From positions 157,302-221,301 of the forward strand of contig PASP01000004.1 in NCBI GenBank assembly GCA_002712005.1: a stretch of 64,000 bases of DNA. Direction: 5' to 3'. Shown here one piece after another: positions 50,880 through 60,417 of the stretch (position 1 is the first letter of the stretch; each line of letters opens with the position of its first letter). The notes under the pieces are model-generated. The model had not been told where the DNA came from. It ran no database searches and saw only the letters and a list, made by a program, of their open reading frames with translations. The DNA is from Halobacteriovoraceae bacterium (lineage in GTDB: Bacteria > Bdellovibrionota > Bacteriovoracia > Bacteriovoracales > Bacteriovoracaceae). The translations under genes were made by a program, and so were the position numbers.

Positions 50880-53462
50880 TTAAGACTCCGCGCTTTCTTG
50901 CAATTGCTTAGCTTCTTCTGCTTCCTTCCTCGCTTCTTCTTTTCCAAAAGGAGTCGCAGACCAATCTTCCTTGTGCTTACACTTTGGACAAATAAGCTCT
51001 TTTCCCCACCTCTTCGTTTCCTTAAAGGTCATAATGGGGTAACCACAACCTGCGCAATCATACTTATAGGGCTTAGACCAAAGAGCATTTTCACAATTTG
51101 GATAATTACTACATCCGTAGAAGAATTTTCCATAGCGAGACTTCTTCTCTGCAAACTTTCCAACTTTACATTCAGGACATGTGATTTGAAGAGTGTAAGG
51201 CAAGGTCGTATCGCAGTGAGGATAATCTTCACAACGAACAAAGCGACCATACTTTCCTGTCTTCACTTCCATTTTTTTGCCACAGGTTGGGCATGGATCA
51301 TGAAACCAATTTTTTGGAAGAATAGTGATCGTTCCATCAAGAGACTTTTTGAAGTCATGAGTTGAATTACAGTCTGGATAATTCGAACAGGCCAAGAACT
51401 GACCATTTCTTCCCCATTTAATTGTATATTCACCGTCATCACATTTTTTACAATTGATCCCTGTAGGAATCGACTGCTTCTTTAAGTTCTTCATTTCTTC
51501 TTTGGCCTTTTCTAGAGTTTTTTCAAACCCTGACCAAAATTCTTTAAGAACTTTTTTCCAAGTGACTCCACCATCTTCAATCTTATCGAGTAATTCTTCA
51601 ACCTGCGCAGTAAAGTCGACATTCATGACATCTGGAAATGATTCAATCAACATTTTACAAACAACCATCCCCAACTCAGTTGGTAGGAAACGGTTTTCTA
51701 TTTTTTCTACATAACCTCTATCTTGAATATTAGAAATAATAGAGGCATAGGTAGATGGTCTTCCGATCCCCTTTTCTTCTAGATCCTTAACAAGAGAGGC
51801 TTCATTATATCTCGGAGGCGGAGAGGTCCAATGTTCCGTTTCCTCTGCATCCTTGATTGGCTTAAGTGCTTCATTTTCAGAGATTTCAGGAAGTAGTCCA
51901 GCTTTTACATCATTTGAATCATCGTCATCATCTCCCCCTTTCTTAGAACGTTTTTCTGCAGCAGCTTCTAAATAAACCGTTCTAAAACCAGGAAATTTTA
52001 TAATCGAACCATTGGCCCTAAAGAAATGATTTTCGCATTCAAGAGTAACTGTAGTTTGATCGATAATTGCTTGAGTCATCTGAGAGGAGATAAACTTATT
52101 CCAAATGAGTTCATAGAGTTTCTGTTGCTCAGGCTCTAAGTCACCACGTACTTCATCAGGCGTGAACATGAGATTCGTTGGCCTAATCGCCTCGTGGGCA
52201 TCTTGAACTTTATTTGAACCTTTCTTCTTATAAATATTTGGTTCACCAGGAAGATAGTCATTACCGTACTTCCCTTTAATATACTCTCTCACTTGTTCAA
52301 GCGCCTCAGGAGCCGTTCTCACAGAGTCCGTTCTCATATAAGTGATAAGACCTTGCATTCCATGATGAGTTAGCTGAATCCCTTCATAGAGTTTCTGAGC
52401 AATCATCATTGTTCTCTTTGCCGTATAGCCCAGCTTATTTGCAGCTTCCTGTTGTAGCTTAGAAGTTGTAAAGGGAGGCGTTGGATTTTGCTTTCGTTCA
52501 CGCTTCTTTACTTCGGTAACTTGAAAGTTCTTTCCTTTAACATCAGAGACAATTTTCTTAACAAGATCTTCATCGACAAGTTCTGTCTTCTTCTTGGGTT
52601 CTTCTCCATAGTATTTAAATTCAAATTTAGTATTTGATTTTTCCATGACTCCAGCGATGGAGAACCATCTCTCTGGAACGAAGGCCTTTATTTCATCTTC
52701 TCTTTCAACAATAATTCTGAGAGCAACTGATTGTACGCGCCCAGCAGAAATTCCTCTTTGTACCTTGTCCCACAGAATAGGTGAGATTTTATATCCCACG
52801 AGTCTATCGAGAACTCTTCTCGTTTTTTGAGAGTCATACATTTCGCGATTGAGTTTTGATGGATTGGCTATAGCATCCTGTACAGCATTCTTTGTAACGG
52901 CGTTAAATACAACACGATGAGTTTTTGAAGGTTTTCTAATTTCTTCTGATAAATGGTGAGCGATCGCCTCACCTTCGCGGCCCATATCTGGGGCCAAGAA
53001 TATATGGTCTGCACCTTTGGCCAGTTCTTGAATTCTTTCGATCTTATCTTTCTTGCCCGTTATGGGAACGAGATCGATTTCGAAATTATTCTTAATGTCT
53101 ACACCTAGTTTAGACTTGGGTAGATCCTTTATGTGCCCGTTGGAGGCAACGACTTGGTAGCCTTTACCAAGGTATTTCTTGATGGTTTTAGCCTTTGAGG
53201 GGGACTCCACGATGACGAGGTCGTAGGGGCCGGTGCTTTTTTTGGAGGCTTTTTTCTTTGCTGTTTTCTTTGCTGTTTTCTTTGTTGTTTTTTTGGCTGC
53301 TTTTTTGGCCGTTTTTTTGGTGGCTTTTTTATTTGCTGTTTTCTTTGCTGTTTTCTTTGTTGTTTTTTTGGCCGCTTTTTTGGCCGTTTTCTTTTTTGTC
53401 TTCTTAGATACTTTCTTAGAGTTCACCTCTTTCGTGGACTCTTCACTAGCTTTTGCTGTCAC
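50880..53462 (-). CDS. topA: DNA topoisomerase I with histone-like N-terminal tail
   Basis: 860 residues from a GTG start. A Lys/Ala/Thr-rich tail (residues 1-76, two 25-residue repeats) precedes the TOPRIM domain (VIVESPSKAKTIKKYL near 84). The active-site Tyr is Tyr375 in LITYMRTDSVR. Four C-terminal zinc-ribbon-like modules follow (CKKCDDG..., CPTCGKKM..., CPECKVGK..., CAGCGYPI...CPKCKHKE). Relaxes negative supercoils. The TOPRIM acidic triad is altered: the usual DxDREGE reads D159-M-G161-R-E163, i.e. the second Asp is Gly. Downstream is popT. Confidence 0.95.
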   Translation of the reverse strand: MTAKASEESTKEVNSKKVSKKTKKKTAKKAAKKTTKKTAKKTANKKATKKTAKKAAKKTTKKTAKKTAKKKASKKSTGPYDLVIVESPSKAKTIKKYLGKGYQVVASNGHIKDLPKSKLGVDIKNNFEIDLVPITGKKDKIERIQELAKGADHIFLAPDMGREGEAIAHHLSEEIRKPSKTHRVVFNAVTKNAVQDAIANPSKLNREMYDSQKTRRVLDRLVGYKISPILWDKVQRGISAGRVQSVALRIIVEREDEIKAFVPERWFSIAGVMEKSNTKFEFKYYGEEPKKKTELVDEDLVKKIVSDVKGKNFQVTEVKKRERKQNPTPPFTTSKLQQEAANKLGYTAKRTMMIAQKLYEGIQLTHHGMQGLITYMRTDSVRTAPEALEQVREYIKGKYGNDYLPGEPNIYKKKGSNKVQDAHEAIRPTNLMFTPDEVRGDLEPEQQKLYELIWNKFISSQMTQAIIDQTTVTLECENHFFRANGSIIKFPGFRTVYLEAAAEKRSKKGGDDDDDSNDVKAGLLPEISENEALKPIKDAEETEHWTSPPPRYNEASLVKDLEEKGIGRPSTYASIISNIQDRGYVEKIENRFLPTELGMVVCKMLIESFPDVMNVDFTAQVEELLDKIEDGGVTWKKVLKEFWSGFEKTLEKAKEEMKNLKKQSIPTGINCKKCDDGEYTIKWGRNGQFLACSNYPDCNSTHDFKKSLDGTITILPKNWFHDPCPTCGKKMEVKTGKYGRFVRCEDYPHCDTTLPYTLQITCPECKVGKFAEKKSRYGKFFYGCSNYPNCENALWSKPYKYDCAGCGYPIMTFKETKRWGKELICPKCKHKEDWSATPFGKEEARKEAEEAKQLQESAES
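53244..53393 (-). repeat. Two-copy 75-base direct repeat encoding the TopA basic tail
   Basis: Residues 24-48 and 49-73 of TopA are nearly identical (KKTAKKAAKKTTKKTAKKTA followed by NKKAT or KKKAS), so the DNA is a tandem 2 x 75-base repeat with further internal six-base periodicity. Such repeats may expand or contract by slippage. The antisense strand is Phe/Val/Ala-rich and not a gene. Confidence 0.9.
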
Positions 53463-53548
53463 TTCATCACCTTGGCTTTAAGGGGGCTCATTTTGCATAG
53501 CCCCGTGTTTACATATGAATAAGGTTCGGACAAATGATAATAAATGTC

Positions 53549-55705
53549 TTACAGTTCGTCGGTATTCAACAACTCATCGATTTCTTCAAGATCAAATTCA
53601 GTTAAACCATAAGGATTTTCTTTCGAGTTTAGATCCTCGTCTAAGAATTTCAGTCCAACTTCATCTTCGATGTCGTTCAATGACTCGAATGCGTTAGGAT
53701 CAGTTCCCTTCACATTACGCTCTATATTATTTAAGTTCTGAGCTTCTAGGAACTTGTCTTCATCGACCTTTGCTTCATTTAGCGCTTCTTCTGCTTCTAA
53801 AATTTCTGCTTCGAGTCTTTCAAGTTCTTTGAGATCTCTTTCGTGATCTTTGATAATTGACTTCTCGCGTTCTTGACGCTCAAGCTCTTCAAGCTCATCC
53901 TCTGTTAGCTGCACTTGGTCAGCTTTTTCGAGAAGATCTTTTGAAATATCATCCAGACTCAACTCAATATCGAGTTCATCCAATGCCTTATTTTCGATAT
54001 CTTTAACCGCACCGAGAACACTGCGATTTCGATTAGCCGCGGCCAAAGCCGCTTGCTCTTCTGTTTTTGTTAGAGCAATGGTTCCAATTGGGATATCAGT
54101 TCTTGAACTTGTAATGAGAGCAGTAGCAAAGTTATCCGTTAAACTTATAACCGTTACTTCTCCAATCTTATAGGTAGGATCAGCCGTTAATCTCTTATCT
54201 CTTCCTCGATCCATGAATGAATAGAGTTCAAAGACAGTTCCCATTTCAACACCATCGGCGCGACCACGATCGAGATAAACAACTCCACCGTAGGCAACAC
54301 CACCAGCAGCCTCTTGATAGGAAGAGATAATAGCAGCTTCAATATTTCTCTTATTAAAGGTTCTAATAATCTTACCAGTTTTAGGCGTATATACAGTAAC
54401 TCGGTCCCCTCTTTGAACGAGACCACTTACCTCGGTGAGCTCACACTCCCAAAGGTTGTTGATTTTTCTTAAGGCCTTGGCCTGTGCTCCAATCGTGTAC
54501 TTATATCCGGAGCGATCAGAAACTTTATGCTTTACTTGACCACCGGCTACATAAACCGAGAAAAGATCTCCTGGTTTAACTTTTACAGATTTATCAAAGT
54601 TTACAAAGACATGATCAAATCGAGAAAGAAAGATATTCTCTTTTCCCATACCTTCAATTGCACCTAAATCCTGAACAATATTTGATGTGACAAAGGTATT
54701 GAGAAAGAAGCCCTCTTTTACATTGAAGACAATTTTTGAATCCTTATCAAATCCAGAGTTATCATATTGCTCTCCTGGCTCTTGAATCACAATATCAGGA
54801 ACCGGAGGCTCGTATTCAGAATATTGGGTAATCAGATTGTCATTGGCAATAGATTTTAAATCATCATAAGTCTCTTGAGAGGCAAATTGAAAGTAAACCC
54901 CTTCATTAATAAGACGTTTACGCTCTTCAATCCAATCCGGCTTTACATCATCACCAAACTCTTTGAAATTTACAAAATCGCTTTGAGAGGCTTTCTTTCC
55001 TGCATCTTTATCTGCGTAACCTTCTCCAAAAGATCCCAGACTCACTTCAGGCATGGTCTCCGTATCTCCTGTCGAAAAGATAAGAGTCATCCCAGGCTCA
55101 ATTTCATGAGGGTTCGTGATCTGAGGGTTTAAAGACCAAATTTTAGAATAATAGAAACCAGATCCAAAAAGCTTTTGAGAAATTTTCCACAGCCAATCCC
55201 CTTTTTGAATAACATATTTATCCAACTGTGCAGCAGCAGATATTTCATCCCACTCTTTAGCTGGAATTTTTCCCTCTACAAATTTAGAGAGCTCCAAAAG
55301 CTCTTTTTCTTCTGCACCTACATCGAAGATAACTGCTGGTGTATTGCGATCGCTTTTTAAATTATCGGCCATATTTTCAGGTTCATTAATTGTCTTTCCA
55401 CTTTCATCAATTAAAACCTGAATTGATTCTTCTTGTTCCTCGGCAAGAGTGGAGGTCGCTTCTTTATTGCCCTCCCCTTTTTGCGTTTCAAAAACCATAT
55501 CGCCAATATCTTCTTTCAAAGACTCGAGATCATCAATTTCTTCAAGAGCATCCGTTGTCGCAGCATTGGGTTGATCCGCAGCTCCTTCATTCATTATCTC
55601 AATATCACTGGGATCAAGAAGCTCTAAATCATCAATATCCTGAGCTAAGGAAAAGCTCCCCATTAAATAATCTAAAAATAGGATAGAGATGAATAATTTA
55701 TTCAT
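53549..55705 (-). CDS. Exported LysM-domain envelope protein
   Basis: 718 residues. Signal peptide to FSLAQDID, then a very acidic N-terminal stretch, a LysM domain at about 164-210 (YVIQKGDWLWKISQKLFG), a large unclassified central region with several beta-rich segments (YTIGAQAKALRKI, GGVVYLDRGRADGVEMGTVF, which resembles the FlgT-like/CHAP-adjacent beta fold), and an acidic C-terminal coiled coil (ELEELERQEREKS). LysM binds peptidoglycan. It starts eight bases after the TPR lipoprotein gene, so the two likely work together at the envelope. Confidence 0.82.
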   Translation of the reverse strand: MNKLFISILFLDYLMGSFSLAQDIDDLELLDPSDIEIMNEGAADQPNAATTDALEEIDDLESLKEDIGDMVFETQKGEGNKEATSTLAEEQEESIQVLIDESGKTINEPENMADNLKSDRNTPAVIFDVGAEEKELLELSKFVEGKIPAKEWDEISAAAQLDKYVIQKGDWLWKISQKLFGSGFYYSKIWSLNPQITNPHEIEPGMTLIFSTGDTETMPEVSLGSFGEGYADKDAGKKASQSDFVNFKEFGDDVKPDWIEERKRLINEGVYFQFASQETYDDLKSIANDNLITQYSEYEPPVPDIVIQEPGEQYDNSGFDKDSKIVFNVKEGFFLNTFVTSNIVQDLGAIEGMGKENIFLSRFDHVFVNFDKSVKVKPGDLFSVYVAGGQVKHKVSDRSGYKYTIGAQAKALRKINNLWECELTEVSGLVQRGDRVTVYTPKTGKIIRTFNKRNIEAAIISSYQEAAGGVAYGGVVYLDRGRADGVEMGTVFELYSFMDRGRDKRLTADPTYKIGEVTVISLTDNFATALITSSRTDIPIGTIALTKTEEQAALAAANRNRSVLGAVKDIENKALDELDIELSLDDISKDLLEKADQVQLTEDELEELERQEREKSIIKDHERDLKELERLEAEILEAEEALNEAKVDEDKFLEAQNLNNIERNVKGTDPNAFESLNDIEDEVGLKFLDEDLNSKENPYGLTEFDLEEIDELLNTDEL

Positions 55706-55713
55706 GAATACTC

Positions 55714-56496
55714 TTATGCCCCTTGCTCAAAGAAGTCGTGAAGTATCGAATAGTACTTCTCTTGCTTAGCTGCTAATTTTAATTTTTCACTACAAACAAT
55801 AAGTCGCCCCAGGGTCTTTATAACCAGCCCAGAAAAAGCATACTGACCGATGACTTCCTCAAAAATTTGCATAGAGAGATCATACTCTCCTTGCTTAAAG
55901 AGTATTTCTCCTAAGAGGAACTTTGCTCTCACAACAATTTGCTTAAGTGAGGATTTCTCCAGTGACTTGATCATGGTTAGAGCTTGATCGAATTTATTTT
56001 GGGCCACAAGAGCTTCGGCCTTTCTAATTTGAGCAATTTCTGCTTCGACAAGATTGGCATCATAGCTAGCACTTGAAGGCAACTGAACACTATTTACAAT
56101 GGGCTTCCCTACTGGTGCAGCCTCTCTTGCTGAACTTTGATCAAATACATCTACCGTTCCTCCTAATTCAGAAGCCGTTTTCACACGACTAATTTCTTGG
56201 GCAACAATATCTGCATCAATCACTTGTTCGCTTTCAATTTGATTCATCAGCTTATTGGCCTTCGCTGTTTCAGACTGCTCAATTCTCTTTTGCTTGAGAA
56301 GAGCTTCATACTTCTTGGCCAATTCATCAAATTGTTCCTTAGGAACCATCTGTTGCTGATCATCTTGCGCCGATGCCATTGGGTCATCACCAAATAGACT
56401 TGAGCGATCTGTATCAATCCAACTACAAGAAGAGAATGTAAGAAGAGACGTTAAGAAAAACGTGTGACAAAACTTTTTTGTGTAGAAATCTTTCAC
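55714..56496 (-). CDS. TPR-containing lipoprotein
   Basis: 260 residues from GTG 56496, with GGAGG seven bases upstream (a neighbouring GTG at 56499 is also possible; an ATG-like frame continues to 56532 but lacks a ribosome site). A lipobox LTFSSCS places Cys near residue 21. A coiled-coil segment (QFDELAKKYEALLKQKR) is followed by helical repeats of TPR type (FDQALTMIKSL, AKFLLGEILFKQGEYDLSMQIFEEVIG). Architecture resembles YbgF/CpoB-type coordinators of cell-wall synthesis. Co-transcribed with the LysM gene. Confidence 0.75.
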   Translation of the reverse strand: MKDFYTKKFCHTFFLTSLLTFSSCSWIDTDRSSLFGDDPMASAQDDQQQMVPKEQFDELAKKYEALLKQKRIEQSETAKANKLMNQIESEQVIDADIVAQEISRVKTASELGGTVDVFDQSSAREAAPVGKPIVNSVQLPSSASYDANLVEAEIAQIRKAEALVAQNKFDQALTMIKSLEKSSLKQIVVRAKFLLGEILFKQGEYDLSMQIFEEVIGQYAFSGLVIKTLGRLIVCSEKLKLAAKQEKYYSILHDFFEQGA

Positions 56497-56752
56497 CACT
56501 TGTCCTCCATGACAAGAAAGCTCGTTATTCAATCCATGAATCCTTTCTTTATACTACAAAAGAATGAGCTCCTTTAATTGTAAGGGAATACTGAATGAAG
56601 TCAATCACTTATCAGGTTTACTTTCGAAAGGAGTTCTCAAGGAAATCAATAAGACAAATAAATAAAGAAATTACAGAAGCAAAACATTCAGGTATAACCC
56701 AATTGGGTCTATAAATCCCTTTTATGAATATACAGAAACAATTGCTATCACT

Positions 56753-57061
56753 ATGAAATTACAACACTACATTATCAAAGTTCCTAAAGATCAGGCCGCT
56801 TTTACTTACTTTCAACTTGAAGCTAATGAAGGCTTATGCTTTTACTCAACTTTAGACTCAAGCCTAACTCTTCCTTATCGAGAGATTGAGCTTTTCTCTC
56901 CCCTATCACTTCACCAAGAAGTTAAGAATTTTCTCGATCATCTGAAAAATGAAGTCCCCTTTGAAATTCTTGTTCATGAAGAGCTGGAAGATTCCAAGGA
57001 CCTTATGAATCTCCATCGTAAAGATGGAAAGAAAACTCTTCATGAAAAAAAGAGCAAGTAA
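56753..57061 (+). CDS. Small cytoplasmic protein, unknown
   Basis: 102 residues with no membrane segment. Alternating beta and helix (QHYIIKVPKDQAAFTYFQLE, LYREIELF), then a basic C-terminal tail (HRKDGKKTLHEKKSK). No strong ribosome site. The preceding 256-base gap 56497-56752 has no convincing gene apart from a 39-codon frame at 56595 that I rejected. Followed 62 bases later by the radical SAM gene. Confidence 0.5.
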   Translation: MKLQHYIIKVPKDQAAFTYFQLEANEGLCFYSTLDSSLTLPYREIELFSPLSLHQEVKNFLDHLKNEVPFEILVHEELEDSKDLMNLHRKDGKKTLHEKKSK

Positions 57062-57123
57062 CTGAATGAGAATGCCCTTCAAAAAATAGAATAACGCAAA
57101 ATAAAATGAGATAATAAGAAGCA

Positions 57124-57939
57124 ATGAGAGATAAAGAGAAGGAAGAAGAAATTTTCAACAACCGAAGCACCGTATATGGTCCAGTGAAGTCCTGGCGACT
57201 AGGTATGTCCTTGGGAATAGATCCTATTTTTGAAACCTCCACATGTTCTTTCAATTGCTTCTATTGCCAACTTGGTCAGATCCAAGAAATCACCGATCAA
57301 ATTAGAGAATATGTTCCCACCCAAAGAGTCTTGGATGACTTTAAAAAAATTCTCGATGAAAGTGATCGTATCGATGTGGCCACTTATTCAGGTTCAGGTG
57401 AACCTACTCTAGCGGCCAATATTCATGAAATGATTGCAGGGATAAAGAAACTTGCTCCGCACATGCCTCAAATGATTTTAACGAATGCAACCGAACTCTA
57501 CCTTCCAGAAGTCAGAGAAAGGCTCAAAGACTTAGATAAGATCATTGTTAAAATCGATGCCGCTAACGAAGAAACCTTTAAAAAGGTTAACCGCCCGGCT
57601 GCAGGTGTAACGTTGGCCAGAGTCCTAAAAGGTATCAAAGAACTTCAAAAAGAGTACTCTGGCCCCATTGAAGTTCAGAGTATGTTCATGCCCCTAAATA
57701 TTAAAGAGGCCAGTGAATATGCTGCTCTTCTAAAAGAGATTCGCCCCGAAGTCGTTCAGCTCAATACTCCTAAAAGGCCCTATCCAAGCGAGTGGCACCG
57801 CGAAAATAGGGGAAATCACGAGAAACTCTTTGACTATAGAACGACTGATCTTAAGACCCTTACTCCTGAGCAAGCTGCTGATTTTGAGAGCTTCTTAAGA
57901 AAAGAAACAGGTCTAGAAATCCTATCTATCTATAAGTAG
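57124..57939 (+). CDS. Radical SAM protein (COG0731-like)
   Basis: 271 residues. The cluster motif is CSFNCFYCQ (CxxxCxxC) near residue 42, followed by YSGSGEPTL, the GEP Gly-rich SAM motif, and ILTNATELY. The protein resembles the COG0731 group of single-domain radical SAM enzymes, some members of which are linked to tRNA wybutosine (archaeal) chemistry, but the substrate in bacteria is unknown. N-terminal NNRSTVYGPVKSWRLG is typical of the group. Independent of neighbours as far as seen. Confidence 0.85.
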   Translation: MRDKEKEEEIFNNRSTVYGPVKSWRLGMSLGIDPIFETSTCSFNCFYCQLGQIQEITDQIREYVPTQRVLDDFKKILDESDRIDVATYSGSGEPTLAANIHEMIAGIKKLAPHMPQMILTNATELYLPEVRERLKDLDKIIVKIDAANEETFKKVNRPAAGVTLARVLKGIKELQKEYSGPIEVQSMFMPLNIKEASEYAALLKEIRPEVVQLNTPKRPYPSEWHRENRGNHEKLFDYRTTDLKTLTPEQAADFESFLRKETGLEILSIYK

Positions 57940-58010
57940 ATAAAAACTTTTACTTTCTAAAATTTTCCGTGCTATAAACTTATTTACTTTTTTTATTCCA
58001 CGGGGAATAT

Positions 58011-58802
58011 ATGAACCAGATTAGTAATTTTGTTTCCGTTTTCGTCGCACGCAGAAGATGGCTCAAAAAGCCTCTTAGACCTATTTTACCTAAGAAGGCC
58101 TACTACAAAATGAAAAATGGCCTAAACTTCTATTTTGATCCTCGCGACCTCAAAGGCCCTTCCTATCAATTCTCCTATAACCTTGAAAGAGGTTTTGAAA
58201 ATTTTGAAAGAGAAAGTAAAGAAGAGCTACTCTCTCGTATTCCTGAAAATGGAGTCTTCTTTGATATTGGTGCAAATATCGGAATGTACAGTTTATTTAT
58301 AGCTCATCAAAGAAAGGATATTTCACTCTTTTGCTTTGAGCCCGAGAGAACCGTCTTTGAATGTTTAAAATCTTCCTTTGATCACCTCAATCGAACCAAT
58401 ATATGCCTCTTCAATTATGCTGTTGGCTCAAGTCATCAAAGAAAGAAAAGAGCTGCGCTTATTAATATTGATGAACTTTACTCACAGGGAAAAATTCTAA
58501 GTCCTGACGCTATCAAAATAAATGTCGAAGGATATGAGTTGGCCGTTTTGGAAAGTATGAGTGAGCTCATTCAGAAAGAAAAGCCTGTCATGCTCATTGA
58601 GTGCAATAATGAAGACCTGAGTGCTAAGGATGAATTTTGGAACTATATCTATTGCAACCTCTCCATTGACTATCAAGTTAAAGTTCCTGGAGAAGAAAAG
58701 CTAATGACAATAGATCAGCTTCCCGACTACGCAAAGTTTAAATTAGATGAATGCGAAATGCTGACAAATTATCTTTTCATTCCTATGGCCAGTCTAATTT
58801 AA
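58011..58802 (+). CDS. FkbM-family SAM methyltransferase
   Basis: 263 residues. Class I fold with FFDIGANIGMYSLFIA (motif I), LFCFEPERTVFECLK and DAIKINVEGYELAVLESM (the FkbM motif). These enzymes O-methylate natural products or surface sugars. No polyketide or glycan cluster adjoins it. GGGGAA precedes the ATG. Ends 20 bases inside the convergent nuclease-like gene. Confidence 0.85.
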   Translation: MNQISNFVSVFVARRRWLKKPLRPILPKKAYYKMKNGLNFYFDPRDLKGPSYQFSYNLERGFENFERESKEELLSRIPENGVFFDIGANIGMYSLFIAHQRKDISLFCFEPERTVFECLKSSFDHLNRTNICLFNYAVGSSHQRKKRAALINIDELYSQGKILSPDAIKINVEGYELAVLESMSELIQKEKPVMLIECNNEDLSAKDEFWNYIYCNLSIDYQVKVPGEEKLMTIDQLPDYAKFKLDECEMLTNYLFIPMASLI

Positions 58803-59847
58803 GAATAACGGGGAAATGATCAGAATACCCTATTTGGGAATTCTTCGCTGTTGGTTTCTTATGGTGATTAAATCTCTTTGGAATACCTACAACTCGACTC
58901 CCGAAGAAGGGAGAATCTTTATAGGTATATTCCATTACACCCGTTAGAAAGGCAGGATTCCATATTTGAAAGTCGACTTTCTTTTCTCCTGCATCTAATT
59001 CTTTTGAAATAAAGAAACGATCTAGTAAGTTCCACGTCATCTGACGACCATAGAAATAACTCCCTACGACAGAATCTTTCTTAAGGTACTTACGAGTGTC
59101 AATGAGAAAACTTCCCTCTCTTAAAGGATCAAATGGAGAAGGAACTTCGGAGTCTAGAGTATTAAAGTCACCTGTAATCACAAATTGAGCTTGAGGCTTC
59201 TCTTTTTTGATTTCAACAAGTCTTTGCTTAAGCTTCTTAGCAACGGCCATTCTCACTTCTGTAGGTGCACCTTGAGAAGGCCAATGATTAACCACAACAT
59301 ATAAGGCCTTCTTCTCAATGAGAAATTCAGCAATGAGAATATTTCGCGTGGGTTTATTCACTCCTTCTTTTATCTCAAGCTCTTCCTCTTTTATGAATTT
59401 TATTTTCTTAGACTCATGAAAGAAAAGCCCAACGTCGATGCCCCTCTCATCTGGAGAATGGGTCGATACGAAGGAGGAGAATCCTAATTTCTTAGAAAGC
59501 TTTTTTAGAATTTGATCATTCTCTACTTCAATTACGGCCAAGAAGTCGATTTCCTTAACTGGTGCGTAAGAATAGACAGCCTCTTGAATCAGCTCTAATT
59601 TCTTATTTACTTTGGCCGCAGTCCAATCAGTTTTCTGACATTGAGAACGATAATAGGTCTTTTTTATGGCCGCACATTTTGACTTACTCTTATGTGACTT
59701 AGGAAGATAGGCTTCATCAGACTTTACAGGATCATCTTGATCATCAAAGAGATTCTCAACATTATAGCTCATAAAAGTCAGAGCATAGACAGACTGTACA
59801 GATAGAAAACTAAATGAAATGAATATAAGATATTTGAAAATTGACAT
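58783..59847 (-). CDS. Exported endonuclease/exonuclease/phosphatase-family protein
   Basis: 354 residues from ATG 59847, with GGAG six bases upstream. A signal peptide ends near SVYALTF. The EEP core is visible: SYNVENLFDD (Asn and Glu ligands near residue 30), DFLAVIEVEND, VVNHWPSQG, VITGDFNTLDS and SDHFPVILKLD with the catalytic His. A secreted DNase or phosphodiesterase of the ExeM/NucH type is likely; the exact substrate is unknown, but such enzymes fit a predatory life in which prey DNA is digested. Three or four Cys in the N-terminal part. Confidence 0.88.
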   Translation of the reverse strand: MSIFKYLIFISFSFLSVQSVYALTFMSYNVENLFDDQDDPVKSDEAYLPKSHKSKSKCAAIKKTYYRSQCQKTDWTAAKVNKKLELIQEAVYSYAPVKEIDFLAVIEVENDQILKKLSKKLGFSSFVSTHSPDERGIDVGLFFHESKKIKFIKEEELEIKEGVNKPTRNILIAEFLIEKKALYVVVNHWPSQGAPTEVRMAVAKKLKQRLVEIKKEKPQAQFVITGDFNTLDSEVPSPFDPLREGSFLIDTRKYLKKDSVVGSYFYGRQMTWNLLDRFFISKELDAGEKKVDFQIWNPAFLTGVMEYTYKDSPFFGSRVVGIPKRFNHHKKPTAKNSQIGYSDHFPVILKLDWP

Positions 59848-59925
59848 AGAGATCTCCAAGGAATAAGAAATCTCTACCCCTATCTTTTAACTTATTCAAG
59901 CTTCAATGCATTTCTTAAACAAATT

Positions 59926-60399
59926 CTAAAGATTATCCTTAATCCAGGCCAAGACATCTTCATGATGGGTCTTTGTTTTCACTTTAGGCATGACGTGCTT
60001 AATTTTGCCATCCTTACCTATGATAAAAGTGGAGCGTAAAATACCATCATATTCTTTCCCCATAAATTTCTTAGGACCCCAAGCTCCATACTTATCTGCA
60101 ATCTTGTGATCGGGATCACTGAGCAGAGTAAAGTTAAGATCTTGCTTATCTTCAAATTTCTTCAGTCTTTCAGGCTCATCTGGACTTACTCCTAGAACAA
60201 CCACTTTATTCGAAGCAAACTTCTTCTTAAAATCTCTTATCCCACAAGCTTGTACTGTACAACCTGGGGTCATGGCCTTCGGGTAGAAATAGAGAACCAC
60301 AACTTTCTCCCCTTTAAAATCTTTAAGGGCTACTTTGTCTCCATTTTGATCTTTTAAGCTAAATGCTGGGGCGGCTTTACCTACTTCTTTAAAACTCAT
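59926..60399 (-). CDS. bcp: Thioredoxin-dependent peroxiredoxin (BCP/PrxQ)
   Basis: 157 residues. The peroxidatic Cys is in YPKAMTPGCTVQACGIRDF, with the second Cys five residues on as in the two-Cys BCP subtype; PrxQ elements AFSLKDQNGDKVALKD and GAWGPKKFMGKEYDG follow. Removes peroxides in the cytoplasm using thioredoxin. AAGGAG precedes the ATG. Directly downstream of the gloB-like gene, 18 bases apart, same strand. Confidence 0.93.
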   Translation of the reverse strand: MSFKEVGKAAPAFSLKDQNGDKVALKDFKGEKVVVLYFYPKAMTPGCTVQACGIRDFKKKFASNKVVVLGVSPDEPERLKKFEDKQDLNFTLLSDPDHKIADKYGAWGPKKFMGKEYDGILRSTFIIGKDGKIKHVMPKVKTKTHHEDVLAWIKDNL

Positions 60400-60417
60400 T
60401 TTAACTCCTTCGCTATA

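Noticed and set aside
53233-53481. Plus-strand Phe/Val/Ala-rich frame opposite the TopA tail
   Set aside because: Antisense shadow of the Lys/Ala repeat; no independent ribosome site or function.
56595-56714. 39-codon plus-strand frame in the gap before 56753
   Set aside because: Weak ribosome site, no recognisable features, codon use not typical; insufficient support.
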